Below, piece by piece: positions 32,315-43,437 of a DNA stretch of 64,000 nt. A program made the translations under genes and the position numbers. Under the pieces are notes generated by a model. The model was not told the origin of the DNA. It saw only the letters and a program-made list of their open reading frames with translations, and searched no databases. Position 1 is the first letter of the stretch; each line of letters starts with the position of its first letter. The DNA comes from Leptobrachium leishanense (lineage: Eukaryota; Chordata; Amphibia; Anura; Megophryidae): the NCBI GenBank assembly GCA_009667805.1, contig RXON01001590.1, positions 1-64,000 on the forward strand. Reading direction: 5' to 3'.

Positions 32315-33070
32315 TTAAATGATTATCGATTCTCCATGAAGAATTTCTCCATGCATGATTTCTCCATGGTGGATTTCTATTATAATTAGAACGTTGTCTA
32401 TCTCCATTATAATTAAAACATTGTTTGTTATTGTACGGTCTTTTCTTTTGCCCATTAAAAGAATTAGTATAAGGTCTAGACTTACATTTATTATGATAGA
32501 GGAATCCCTCCGGGGGATAGATCTCTGACCGGATGGAGATCTCTGACCTGATTGGGATCGAGACCTCCCTCGGTACCGGGATGATGTTCTACCTCTATTT
32601 AGAGGGGGTTTTCCCTCACTATAATCCATTTTATACCTACTAAGTTTTTTTCTTTTATTTTCAACCAGTATTTCTTCTAGTTTTTCAATCTTTTCTTGCA
32701 ATTCTACCTGCTTTACATCTATCACGTCCTTTTCAAAATTTTTATTAACCTCATCCTCTAATAATTTTGTTTCTGTTTCAAGAGTTTTTAGGGTATCATT
32801 ATGGAAATTAACTAATAACTCCATTAAATGGAACGAACATTCATCCAAGATGTCCGCCCATTTGTCCATAAACTCCTTATTATCCAGACCAAAGGCTGGC
32901 ATTTTTTGTATCCTCAAACCTCTAGGTACAACTCTTAATTTAAGGTATTGTTCAAGGAAAACAATTTCCCACCATTTTTTCACTTCTTTTTCTGCCAATC
33001 TTTCTATTTTGACAAAAACATGTGTGGGTTTAGAATACAACATGGAACCCATCTTATTCGGACTTTCCAA
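32315..33070 (-). pseudogene. Probable upstream ORF of the same Penelope-like element
   Basis: The frame starts MESPNKMGSMLYSK and continues with KKWWEIVFLEQYLKLRVVPR, GLRIQKMPAF and a region predicted as coiled coil (residues about 95-150, rich in Glu and Lys heptads: LETETKLLEDEVNK, VELQEKIEKLEEILVENKRK). It ends in an Arg/Ser-rich tail near residue 185, after which the translation looks out of frame. It lies just 5' of the RT ORF on the same strand. I recall similar WW.(A/I)(I/V)FLEQY proteins as the first ORF of amphibian Penelope-like elements, but cannot verify this here. Confidence 0.5.
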
Positions 33071-33530
33071 AAGATATTTTCAATTCGTTTCCTCCTTGCC
33101 TCCCTTAAACCAGATGTCATAAGTCTACAATATGCCATACTGATGAAAAAACGTAGGGGATACAGAAACTTTTATATGCAAAGACGTGTTATTAAATATT
33201 ATTATATTATTATATTATTTAAATTTTTATATTATATGTATATTTGGCTTTGCCTTTCATCCTCTTTTATGTTTATCTGTTATTGCTGCTATACCATTTT
33301 TGCCAGTAATGCAATTGGGAATTGTTTTTACCGGGAAGCTTTTTGCCCTGCTTCCGGTTTTCGTTTTTGCCAGAAATAGCTTTTGCGTGTCACGGTATTT
33401 TTTGGCTGTGGGACATATGAGATTTGTCTTTTGGACTGATTACTTCCGGGACTCCTTTTTGTTTCACACCTGAGGTCTATCTTTTTCTCCATTTTAGGAA
33501 CTATTTAGGAGAGGTAAGCCTCTATTATTG

Positions 33531-33595
33531 ATACAGCTTTGAAAAAGTCGCTTTACTTCAAAGGACGAAACGCGTCAGCGTATCATTCCCTTCGA
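33531..33595 (+). ncRNA. Degenerate hammerhead-like motif
   Basis: The order is TTTGAAAAAGTC, a stem GTC.CTTT/AAAG.AC around ACTTC, GAAA, CGC-GTCA-GCG, then TATC. The GAAACGCG(T) block and stem II fit the hammerhead layout of Penelope-like terminal repeats. The CUGAUGA block is too degraded for confidence. It is on the strand opposite to the Penelope-like ORFs at 31690-33070, so it may belong to an inverted terminal copy. Confidence 0.35.
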
Positions 33596-34055
33596 GGGTC
33601 TTTCACATATCGCTGGGACTTTACTGTATTCTTGGACTCTACCGCGGACTGTGCTCTGGAGAATTGTTTTTTCCACCTGAAAGGATTGGACTCGATACTC
33701 CGCGACAGAGACGGTATCTGTGGATTGTCTGTAAATTATGCGATTTTGCACACAGTTTTGTTCTAGTGTGCCACTTCTTTTGTGAGTGGTTTTTAATCCT
33801 ACCTATGTTTATGTTTTTTTAAATCTTTGCAGTTTTACGCTATGTCCAGTTTTTCTTCTGTATTTTTTAGCTGGAAGAAAAACACTCCATGATGACCACT
33901 GCATCCTGACTATATATTCTTGGATCTACATGAGGACTTCATTTGTCATTTTATGCTGCTATTATTATTACTTTCTGCTCCGTTATTAATTTATTAAGGA
34001 ATTCCCTTCCTCCTTGGTTTTTTGTTACCTTGTCCAAATTTATGTTTGTTTGCCT

Positions 34056-34620
34056 TTATAGGTACCCTCTCACAGTCTTCCAGAGTTTGGTTATGTATCC
34101 AGTCGCCAGTGATTCATTGATTAGGGTTGCGACAGGATTTGCAATTGCCGGTGCACTGATTTTCAGCAGCATTGCTGGTATTTGATCAGGTCCAGATTGG
34201 TATTTCATGTTTTGCTTACGGAGAAGTTTAGTAACGACACTGACAGGCACTGATCTAAAACTGAATTCCTGTCTGATACAGGGACTTTGCACAGTTGGAG
34301 GGGCCTGACCTGCATGAGGCCTCTCTGATTGCATGTCATTTACTAGCTTGGCAAACAAAGTGGTGGCACATCCAACAAAATAACCATTAAAGGCATTTGC
34401 TACATCTAGGGGGTGTTGCAGGGTTTTGTTGTTTACTTTGACAGCAGCCGGCTGGGAGTGGACTGGGGGTGCTTGTATGTTACTTATGGTTCTCCAAAAG
34501 TTTCTATGGTGGTGTGCCCCTGTTGACTGTTCCAAGCCCCCCATTGACTTTTCAAAGTATAAAGATACAATTAAGTCACAGTTACATTGACTGTATGTCA
34601 CATAAGTAACCCCATGCGTC
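34056..34620 (-). pseudogene. LINE reverse transcriptase, N-terminal RT segment
   Basis: The minus frame includes HHRNFWRTISNI, LDVANAFNGYF and then FSFRSVPVSVVTKLL, SGPDQIPAMLLKI and ATLINESLATGYI, ending at LWKTVRG. This is the block between endonuclease and RT palm in CR1/Rex1/L2-type LINEs (FW..I, FN.YF, SGPD.IP..LLK, LIN.SL..G..P..WK). Palm motifs with the FADD box are absent because the fragment ends at 34056. It could derive from the same family as 31317-31690 and 53765-54241, but there is no overlap to test this. Confidence 0.75.
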
Positions 34621-34944
34621 ACCCAGGAGACGCACAATTCTCCTTCAGTCTGATAAATGGCACATATCATTCATCGGGTGGGCAGGCTTCATAGTCCGCG
34701 CCGGCCTTGCAGTACTTTGGTTCTGCTCCAGCCTGGATTTTGTCACCTTGATTTTCAGAGCTCGGCTTGTAACCTGTGCGAGGCAGAGACTGAGCATTAA
34801 TAAATGCTTATCATGTGATTCATAATATATATTACATATAATGGATCAAACAAATCATATAGATTGGGATTTTTTTGTGGAAAAACATTCAAAATGCAAA
34901 ATAATCAACTGGAAATATTTCACTAAAATCCAGTCATTTACTTG
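34621..34944. other. No recognised feature
   Basis: Non-coding sequence between the LINE fragment and the B MITE. Confidence 0.4.
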
Positions 34945-35664
34945 CAGGGTTATTCAAAGAGCACCGAGATTCCACCGGAGTATATTTGGTGCTCTTACTC
35001 TCTCAGCACTTCAGAGAGTCAAATCCCCTGACCCTGCAGTGAATTCAGCAGTCACCGCAGGGTCCCAGAAGAGCAGGGAACAAGCCGCCGAATGCATCAG
35101 AAAAAAACGCTGGAAAAACACAGAACCGGGTTGAAAAATGCTGAAAATCCACTGAATGCATCAGCCACAAAACCGCAGAATTAACCCGAAAAAAGCTGAT
35201 GACCTGCTGAACAGAGCGCTGACCAGTCGATGGAAAAAGCAGGCAAGCTGACGAACGGGGTAAGGGAAAAGAAATTTGACTAAAAAAAAATTCCTGAAAA
35301 ATGCTTAAAAGATCCTAAAAAAATATTTAAAAAATCAATAAATAGGTTTATTAGATATTGATTTAAAACAGGAATATTTTTTACATTGAAGCCTATGGCA
35401 TTCGCCCGAATAAACCTGCTGAATTAAACCACCGAACAGCAGGGCATTTCACTGACATTTTTCTGCTGTTCGGTGTCTGTGAATAGATAACCATTGCTTC
35501 TCTATGGGGGATTTCACTGCCGTCAAACAGGCACCGTACTGCCTGGCAGTTTGCCAAAATTTGGCGAACTGTCTGCTCTCTGAATAGGCCAAATAGCCAT
35601 GAAATGTCACCATACGGGGAAACTCACTGTTCTGTGACATTTCGTCTTTCTCTGAATAAACCCT
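34945..35664. mobile_element. B-family MITE, about 720 bp
   Basis: The ends are CAGGGTTATTCAAAGAG and, inverted, AGGGTTTATTCAGAGA. Internal landmarks are CACCGCAGGGTCCC, TTATTAGATATTG, CATTGAAGCCTATGG and TTGCTTCTCTATGGG. These recur at about 15740-16320, 38225-38700 and, as inverted arms, in 44882-46205. It is non-coding. The CAGGG terminus suggests hAT, but no clear target duplication was found. Confidence 0.65.
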
Positions 35665-36189
35665 CAAATGTTTCGGTGGATAAAGTTCTCCAAACTTTAA
35701 ACTGGAGACCTGCCAGGGGGGTGCAGGGGAATGTGAGAGAAAATCCCAGGGTGCAGGAGAAGAGAACCAAGTGAGAGGATCTGTTTAACATGACCCCAGG
35801 GTTACTTTAACTCCAAGGAACACTCTGAGAAAAGGGGGAAATACAGGAGGAGGGGGGCAGAGGGTGATTTGGGGACATGCCAGTACTGGTGCCGGTGCTG
35901 GTGTATGCGGTGCTCATGGATTATATTTAGCTATACTTTATACTGGACATGCTCACGTTGCTGGATTTGCTGCCGTTGACTTACATTTTTGCTATGTGTA
36001 CGTGCAGGCTCTGACATATTTCGGCTTCAGACAATCTTTTCCCCATCTCCAGGTATCTCTTTATTTATTAGTGTATATATACTAAAGACTTGATATTTAT
36101 TCAGTTAGGGTGTGCTTGCTTTTATTCTATATATTCAGAGCTTTAAATATTCTCATTTTCAGTGTTAGCAAAAAAAAAATTAAAAAAAA
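35665..36189. other. Mostly featureless; possible terminal-exon acceptor
   Basis: On the minus strand a long pyrimidine tract ending CCCCTTTTCTCAG precedes 35824, a good acceptor in the orientation of the host gene. Joined to the phase-1 exon at 40119 it would give an immediate TAG stop. This is speculative. Otherwise nothing is seen apart from A-runs near 36170. Confidence 0.25.
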
Positions 36190-36193
36190 ATAA

Positions 36194-36608
36194 CCCCTTC
36201 ACTACCATGGTCCACTAGACTAATTCTTCAAAAACACCTGCCAGTGCTCCGATATAGCGTATACTCTGTCTGCTCGGATTCTGACAATGCAAAGGACTTT
36301 CATATGTTGCAAACAGGCTCCTGAATGGGCCCCCAAAACACCAACATATGGGACATGACAGCCACCGCAATAAAATTATTTGAAAAGATCCATTTTTCTT
36401 TCACAGAAACACAGAGCCCAAGCTGTAATGTAAATGTAGTCGTGCTTTTGGCCAGCAGAGGGAGCCCTCTACCTGTCACATAATCGTCACCTAAAATGAA
36501 CATATATCTGTATGTATATTCATCCTGTGGGTAATGGAAAAGTGTCTCCCATAAAGTCACCGGTTCCTGCCAGTGGTTTTATGGAAAAATCACTTTGTGC
36601 TGAAGGGG
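36194..36608. mobile_element. Short TTAA-type MITE (piggyBac-like)
   Basis: The inverted ends CCCCTTCACTACC and GTGCTGAAGGGG share CCCCTTCA. The right flank is TTAA (36609-36612); the left is ATAA, probably a mutated TTAA. It is 415 bp and non-coding. Confidence 0.6.
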
Positions 36609-37073
36609 TTAACAGCTATTAGATTGCTGTCACCCAAAGAGTACTATCCAAAATGCACTCACCTGATGCCAAATCCTCCATATTTACCAAGACACAAGTA
36701 TTTCCTTCATGCTAATGGAGGGTATGTGTTAAGGTGCTTCCCTGCAGTGTGCAGAATTCACACGCTGCAGGGGGGGGAATTCACTAATAAAGACAGCGTG
36801 ATTTCTTGCAGCATATGATTTCTGCACACTTCAGGGAAACACGTCTCTGCATGATACAGAAATCCATTCACTGATTAGGTTGATGATTTGATGTCATGGA
36901 ATGGCTTCCCTGCTGTATGTAGAATCACATGCTGCAGGAAATCACACCGCCTGCAGCATATAGACACACTTTATCCAGACTCCCTGGCTCTCTGTGACAC
37001 AGACTAATTAACGTTATACATGTTCCCTGGCTGTGCATGACAGTTTGACTTTATGAACCGGTTCTGCTGGAGG

Positions 37074-37980
37074 GATGGAATGCGAGGAATGTGAGGAATG
37101 CGAGGAATGTGAGGAATGCAAGGAATGTGAGGAATGCAAAGAATGCGAGGAATGCGAAGAATGCGAGGAATGCGAGGAATGCGAAGAATGCGAAGAATGC
37201 GAGGAGTGTGAGGAATTGAAGAATGCGAGGAATGTGAGGAATGCGAAGAATGTGTGGAATGTGAGGAATGCGAAGAATGCGAGGAATGTGAGGAATGCAA
37301 AGAATGTGAGGAATGTGGGGAATGCGAGGAATGTGAGGAATGCGAGGAATGCGAAGAATGCGAGGAATGCAAGGAATGTGAGGAATTGAAGAATGCGAGG
37401 AATGTGTGGAATGTGTGGAATGTGGGGAATGCGAGGAATGCGAAGAATGCGAAGAATGCGAGGAATGCAAGGAATGTGAGGAATGCGAGGAATGCGAAGA
37501 ATGCGAGGAATGCGAGGAATGTGAGGAATGCAAGGAATGTGAGGAATTGAAGAATGCGAGGAATGTGTGGAATGTGTGGAATGTGGGGAATGCGAAGAAT
37601 GCGAAGAATGCGAAGAATGCGAGGAATGCGAGGAATGTGGGGAATGCGAGGAATGCGAAGAATGCGAGGAATGTAAGGAATGTGAGGAATTGAAGAATGC
37701 GAGGAATGTGAGGAATGCGAAGAATGTGAGGAATGCGAGGAATGTGAAGAATGCGAGGAATGTGAGGAATGCGAAGAATGTGGGGAATGCGAGGAATGCG
37801 AAGAATGCGAGGAATGTGAGGAATGCAAAGAATGTGAGGAATGTGGGGAATGCAAAGAATGTGAGGAATGTGGGGAATGCAAAGAATGTGAGGAATGTGG
37901 GGAATGCGAGGAATGTGAGGAATGCGAATAATGTGAAGAATGCGAGGAATGTGAAGAATGCGAGGAATGTGAGGAATGTG
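37074..37980. repeat. 9-bp satellite (GAATGYGAG)n with higher-order structure
   Basis: About 100 units of GAATGCGAG, GAATGTGAG, GAATGCGAA and related variants. Nine is a multiple of three, so every frame on both strands is open: Glu-Cys-Glu runs on plus, Ser-Ser-His or Leu-Thr-Phe runs on minus. The frames of 329-369 residues are artefacts. A unique 8-bp unit GAATTGAA recurs at 37213, 37383, 37544 and 37687, spaced 170, 161 and 143 bp, each one less than a multiple of nine. It defines larger duplicated blocks. Confidence 0.95.
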
Positions 37981-38224
37981 AGCTGCTGATACATGTGTTG
38001 CAATGAATTCTGCCAGTCAGCACTGAGTAGCCCTTGATTATAACAGGGTCACACAGCCTAGTTTGGTGGAATTTCCCTGGTAAAGATACACAGATAAGCC
38101 GGATAGGAACCATGTCTAATCCTTATCACCGCTGAAACAAGGGGGTAACCCCAAAACAAACTATAGTTAAAATCCCCCCACTCAGATAAACCGCCCAGGA
38201 GCTACAACAGCTGGGATACACAAT

Positions 38225-38700
38225 AGGCACCTCTCTCGTTCCCCGCACTTCGGGGAATCAAATTCCCTGACTCTGCGGTGAATTCAGCTTTCACTGCAGG
38301 GTCCCTAAATGCAGGAAAAATCCACCAACCGCATCTGAAAATCCAACGCATTGAAAGGAAAAACTGCTGAAAAAACACCGAAAACCCCCAAACGCATCTG
38401 AGAAAAGCAGACGATCCGCCGAGCAGAGCGCCGACCAGCCGCCAGAAAAAGCCGACAAGCCGACGAACGGGGTCAATTTTTATTTTAAAAGTTTCACATT
38501 TGAAATGCCGTTTGCAAAAACAAATACTGGATGAAAATGTCTGGAATTAACATATATTATCTTATGAATAATAATAATAGTGTCTGTTGCAGAACAAAAA
38601 ATGCAAATTAAAAAAATTAATTTGCTGAAAAAATCCCGAAAAATGCCTAAGAAAATCCTGGACAGGACTTTTATGAGAGTGACGTTATTTTTCAGGTAAA
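38225..38700. mobile_element. Partial B-family MITE
   Basis: CGCACTTCGGGGAATCAAAT, TCACTGCAGGGTCCCT and ATGTCTGGAATTAACATAT match the left part of the family copies at 15740 and 34945. The right part is missing. Confidence 0.6.
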
Positions 38701-39000
38701 CCCTATGCATTTGCACTTTTTGGATTTATACACCTCTCTTGGCGCGCATTCAGGTGAAGTTTTTCTTACATGTATTTGTGTTTAGATATTGGAGTTTAAC
38801 ACTCATGTGAGGACGATGGGGACTTGCACATCTAGCATCTCTTGTGCATTCCATTTATACATGTATTTGTTGTTTTAAGAGGTTTGTGGAGTGGGTGTCA
38901 TTGTGGGTTTCTTTTATCCGACTATCCCTGGACACTAGCTGTGCCCAATAGCGTTTTAGGCAGATTTTCACGAGGCTCTTTGGAATTAGTATCTAAGCAT

Positions 39001-39858
39001 TAGTGATGGGCCGAACACCCCCGTGTTCAGTTCGCAATCGAACACCATGCAAGTCAATGGAGCTCGAACATTTGAAAACTAAGGTCCCCCTCCAAGAGGG
39101 CATATATGCAAGATATTTTCCATAAAAGGTGTATGGGGGTCTGGGTACTGCCCTGGGGGACAGGAAACAATGAAAAAAAAATTAAAACAGTTTTAACCCT
39201 TTCACTGCTGAGTGCTGAGCCATTTCACCGCTGTGCACTGAGCTCATGTTTATTGCTTTTGCTCATGTTTATACGTGATTTGAAGCCATGGGGAATGTTT
39301 TATCACCAACGAGTGGGAAATATCTGACCAACAAGAAGTGGGAAATGTTTGATCATCAAGGAGTGGGAAATTTTTGACCAACAATGAGTGGGAAATGTTT
39401 GACCAAGAAGGAGTGGGAAATGTTTGACCAAGAAGGAGTGGGAAATGTTTGAGCAACAATGAGTGGGAAATGTTTGAGCAACAATGAGTGGGAAATGTTT
39501 GACCAACAATGAGTGGGAAATGTTTGACCAAGAAGGAGTGGGAAATGTTTGACCAAGAAGGAGTGGGAAATGTTTGAGCAACAATGAGTGGGAAATGTTT
39601 GAGCAACAATGAGTGGGAAATGTTTATGAATCCCATAGGCTTCAATGTTAAAAATATTTCTATTTTAATCCATTATCTAATAAACTGTTTATTATTATAT
39701 TCTGCAGTAAAGAGTCTCTTTATTTTTAGATTTTTTAGGATCTTTTAAGCATTTTTTTGAATTTTTTTTTCTCGAACGTCCCGAAAAGTTCGAAGTTCGT
39801 GAATTTTCGAACAGTCGATGTTCGAATCGAACTGATTTGAACCGGCAGCCCATCCCTA
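39001..39858. mobile_element. hAT element, 858 bp, perfect target duplication
   Basis: The ends TAGTGATGGGC and GCCCATCCCTA are flanked by exact 8-bp duplications CTAAGCAT (38993-39000 and 39859-39866). Interior blocks such as CCAAGAGGGCATATATGCAA and GCAGTAAAGAGTCTCTTTA recur inverted in the element at 52590-53736, so the two are one family. A 25-bp minisatellite and a TTAACCCTTTCACTGCTGAG fragment of the piggyBac-like family lie inside. It has no transposase. Confidence 0.92.
39311..39625. repeat. 25-bp minisatellite inside the hAT element
   Basis: About 12-13 units start GAGTGGGAAATGTTTGA, followed by CCAACAAT, CCAAGAAG or GCAACAAT. The alternation of these endings shows paired-unit duplication. 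The 52590-53736 relative lacks the array. Confidence 0.92.
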
Positions 39859-40118
39859 CTAAGCATAGGATTTTATAAGAGAAACCATAAAGTTGTGATG
39901 TTATGGAATGATTAGTGTCATGTTTTGGATACATTGTGTATCACCAGCTGTTGTAGCTCCTGGGGTATTTCCCTAATAGCTTCACCGCAGCCGCAGAGTG
40001 ACCTGGTTCCACCACGGAAAGTCCACAGTTTGCCGGTCACCAGTGCTTAGTGATTAACCCCTAAGAGTAATTGTATTTGTGCTTTTAGGTCACTATCTTT
40101 ATCCGCACACATACTCAC

Positions 40119-40220
40119 ACAAGCAGCACAGAAGCAGAGACATAATGATTTGGAAGCCGACGGAAGCGACTCCTGAGATGATCAAGCCGCGCTTCTCGTT
40201 TTCGGTCAGGCTGCCATGAG
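40119..40220 (-). CDS. Host gene exon (most 3' found): membrane segment
   Basis: The 102-nt minus-strand exon lies between the acceptor TTTACTTGCAG and the donor GTGAGTATG. It is in phase 1 at both ends and continues the frame of the exon at 40300-40464. It encodes SHGSLTENEKRGLIISGVA followed by SVGFQIIMSLLLCCL: a short hydrophilic loop and then a hydrophobic segment long enough to cross a membrane. There is no transposon similarity. The downstream exon was not identified with confidence; one candidate acceptor at 35824 would give an immediate stop. The protein family is not recognised. Confidence 0.72.
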
Positions 40221-40299
40221 CTGCAAGTAAAAAATAACAGGTTCAGGCCCAGAAATGGAGAAGAGGCAACACATACTGCACAGGACAGCGGCTACTTAC

Positions 40300-40464
40300 A
40301 CATCACAAAGTACGTGATCAGGACACACACAGAGAATCCGGCATGTTCTATGATTTGCCTCAGGAAGGGGAGCACGCGTACGATCAGCTGACACGCGGCA
40401 ATCTGACCAATGTCATCTCTACTAGGGTCCCCGGGCGATGGAGGGCAGCAGAGATTTATCGGAC
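40300..40464 (-). CDS. Host gene exon: Cys/Pro loop plus hydrophobic region
   Basis: The 165-nt exon lies between acceptor TTATTACAG and donor GTAAGTAGCC, with phase 1 at both ends. It encodes GPINLCCPPSPGDPSRDDIG, then QIAACQLIVRVLPFLRQIIE, then HAGFSVCVLITYFVM. The first part is a hydrophilic, Pro-rich loop with a Cys pair; the rest holds one or two membrane-spanning stretches. The intron to the next upstream exon (57921) is 17.5 kb and packed with the transposons listed between 41 and 57 kb. Codon use and the lack of any stop across six exons support a real gene. Confidence 0.75.
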
Positions 40465-41467
40465 CTGTAATAAAAAGGGTGTATAGAGCGTGAAATGCAT
40501 CCTATCCTCGTGCTGGGCGTGTTTTGCCTGTATGTCAGCAGGCACGAGCTCCTGTCCTTCCTCTCATACTCAGAAAACATCTCACTCCACCAAGATCTTG
40601 TGTCTACCATGTGTCATCATGTACATACAATGATTATATATATGTAAACATTATATAACAGGCAACGCACACCTGTCATTGAAGGAGGATCCAGGACATT
40701 ATGAAGTGACATTATCCACCTGTTACGGCTATGGAAGTACCAATGACTGGTTTTAGCCGAGTATCTGTGCTTGCTGTGCCCTGATCAGACCCCTCTGCCT
40801 GCAGGCGTTGAGTCGAGGGGTGAGGGGACAGAAGCTGTGGTAGCTGCATACTCCCTATCTACAGGATCCGAACGAGTGAGCTTTTAAGTCCTGCTTGTTA
40901 ATTCTATTCCATCCGTGCCACAAACGTTGCCGGCAGCTCGGCTTTAACGCTCCCCCTCCTTGCTGTAAGTCTGTGCTTCCTATTCTATGTAAACTTAATT
41001 GACTAGGGAGAACATGCTATTCCACTTTAGCAATCCCCTCAATATACCTCATGTGTGGGGCATTTCCAGCCCTAGAAGAATAGAGATAACAAAGTCTCAA
41101 CAGAACAGGCTTTGACACGTGTTCCGTGTTAACATTTAACCTTTAATAATGCCTTTAAAAAAATATACACGAAAATTCATCACTTAATAACCTACTTAAA
41201 AACAATAGTATTGCTACTGAAAAAGGTGATGTAAGGGATCATTCAATTCTCGATCCCAGTGTATACAATATCACGATGTTAAAGACTTCTGGGCGTGTCT
41301 TAGTATTTTTCACATTTGAATCCGTGTATTTACAAATTAAATATTCACATTGGAATTTCAGAGTGTCTCCTACAATTCATTTTATCTGCTATTACGTTGG
41401 ACTTTGGCCGGAGGCGATCGGAGTATCAGGTTTATATTTTCGTGCTGTTCATCATTATTGGAGCAAT

Positions 41468-41905
41468 TAGAAACATAGAAACATAGAAAAGTGTCGGCAG
41501 ATAAGAACCTTTCGGCCCATCTAGTCTGCCCAATTACATGGATACTTTACCTGGATTTATCTTTTGTTTAGGATAGCCTTATGCCTATCCCATGCTTGCT
41601 TAAATTCAATTACTGTTTTGGCCTCAACCACTTCTACTGGAAGGCTGTTCCATGTATCCACCACCCTCTCAGTAAAATAATGCTTTCTGATGTTACTTTT
41701 AAACCTTTACCCCTCTAATCTAAGACTATGTCCTCTTGTTTTGCTACTTTGTTTCCTTTTAAATATACTCCCTTCCTCTACCTTGTGGATTCCCTTTACG
41801 TATTTAAATGTTTCTATCATATCTCCTCTGTCTCGTCTTTTTTCCAAGCTGTACAATTGCCACTATCGTATCGTACCCTTTGCGCTCTTATAAGTGTAGC
41901 TTCAC
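41468..41905 (-). mobile_element. CR1 LINE, 3' end
   Basis: On the minus strand the coding part shows KRRDRGDMIETFKYVKGIHK, KTRGHSLRLEG, a stop at 41707-41709 where Gln is expected, and then RFKSNIRKHYFTERVVDTWN, SLPVEVVEAKTVIEFKQAWD and RHKAILNKR before TAA at 41557-41559. The 3' end is a TTTCTATG octamer repeat (41468-41490 on the plus strand as AACATAGAAACATAGAAA). A short 3' octamer array is diagnostic of CR1. The element is 5'-truncated and carries a nonsense codon. Confidence 0.88.
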
Positions 41906-41957
41906 AGATTGTTCTGAATTAGCGATACAAATTAAATTTGTAGCCGGCGAAGTATAA

Positions 41958-42813
41958 GGCTAGGGTCAGATGAGCGCATTTTGTACGGACGTACTTACTG
42001 ACTGACGACAAGGTAGTGGCCACACAGTCAGTTTTTTTCACTGACGTATTTTTTGACTGATGTAGCAGGGAAAATAAATTACAATGAAAAAACATTCTGT
42101 CCGTCAAAAATGCTGGACGTATAAATGCAGTCCATCTGACCACGCTCCATCACTCACACACAAAGCTATGCGGACGTTGTGGATGTGGCGCACTCTGCAC
42201 GTCCGTTCTAGCAGTATTACGTTCTTGCCTAACCTGCGTCCGTTTGCAGCGTCCGTCATGCCTCCGCACTTCTGTGCGGACGTACTTCGTGTGTGGGGCT
42301 CCATTTAACACAATTGTATGCTATCACGGACGTACTTATGTGCGGCAACACGGACGTTAAGGCTAGGGTCAGACTGAGGCAGTGCGAACGCGCGTTCTGG
42401 CGCACTTAATCACGGCCGTGCTAGCAGCAGATGCCGGGCAATGACGGCCAATATACGAAGTACGGTCGCACAAAAGTCCGGCTGCGCAACGCAAGCGGCA
42501 AACAAACGCATTTTTTCGAGAACGTGAAACCACTAGTACTGACGTACAGAGTGCGCTGCGTCCGCTAGCGGCGTGTGTGCGTGATTAGGAGACGTCAGAC
42601 GCTGCTAATGTCCGGCCAACATAACGTCCAGACGCAAAAAGGGTTTTATTGATGATCCGTACAAAATCACAGATGAAACTGCGCATAGTATGACCGCTAT
42701 TGCGTATTCCGTGAAAAAATACGTCCATTCGTTCGAACGCACTTTTTCACGGACAACGTGAAAAATGCGTTAGTCTGACCCTAGCCTAACACTGCGCTCG
42801 TCTGACCCCAGCC
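41958..42813. mobile_element. PIF/Harbinger MITE (outer), interrupted by a relative
   Basis: The ends are GGCTAGGGTCAGATGAGCGC and GCGCTCGTCTGACCCCAGCC, with TAA on the left and TTA on the right, a possible but imperfect TWA duplication. Without the insertion at 42361-42786 and its target copy it is about 427 bp, the usual family length. Its interior (CGGACGTACTT, GACGTATTTTTTGAC) differs from the inner copy. Confidence 0.75.
42361..42786. mobile_element. PIF/Harbinger MITE (inner), 426 bp
   Basis: It is flanked by TAA (42358-42360 and 42787-42789). The ends are GGCTAGGGTCAGACTGAG and GTTAGTCTGACCCTAGCC. It is closely related to 1131-1553, with shared CACGGCCGTGCTAGCAGCA and TTTTATTGATGATCCGTAC. 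It inserted about 27 bp from the right end of the outer element. Confidence 0.88.
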
Positions 42814-43437
42814 TTAGTCTGTGCCATCCATTCATTTGTAACACAATCATTAAAGGCTGATACTAAGTTCAAGAGTTAATACTTGCAGCTTTTGTTAACA
42901 ATGCAATGATATTTTCTTTTTAGATTTATTTTATCACAGTACTGCTGATAGATTAACAGATTCACTTCCCATGAGAGTTGGATTTCCCAGTGTCCCTCAA
43001 TCGCAGTATCAGCTCAATATTTCAGTAGCAGTGCATTAATTAACTGTCAGGGCAGCACTTCAGTCAATAATCATAGGTACATATATTATTAATGGTATTT
43101 TCGATAGTCCCAATATTTCTCTTTGTTACTGCCCAATGCCCATCCATACAAATACTTTTAAGACTGAATGTTAGATACTATGATATAGATCTTAATGCAT
43201 CATAGTGCGTGCGACATTGATGATCATTAGCACCTGTTTGGTATAATTTGTTGATCATACACCTGACTATAATCCTACAAAATCCCTGACTTTGTGCAAG
43301 TGGACCTATGAGAATTGATGCTGGTTTGACGGCAAAAGGCAGTAACACCAAATATTGATTTGATTTAGATTTTTCTTTTGTTCGCTCACTTTGCATGTTG
43401 AAAATTGACAAAAATAAACAATCATTATTTATGTTTC
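42814..43437. other. No recognised feature
   Basis: AT-rich single-copy-looking sequence between the Harbinger pair and the piggyBac-like copy; no conserved frame or inverted ends. Confidence 0.45.

Noticed and set aside
37004..38113. Frames of 329-369 residues rich in Ser-His or Leu-Phe repeats
   Set aside because: By-products of a 9-bp satellite that is open in every frame.
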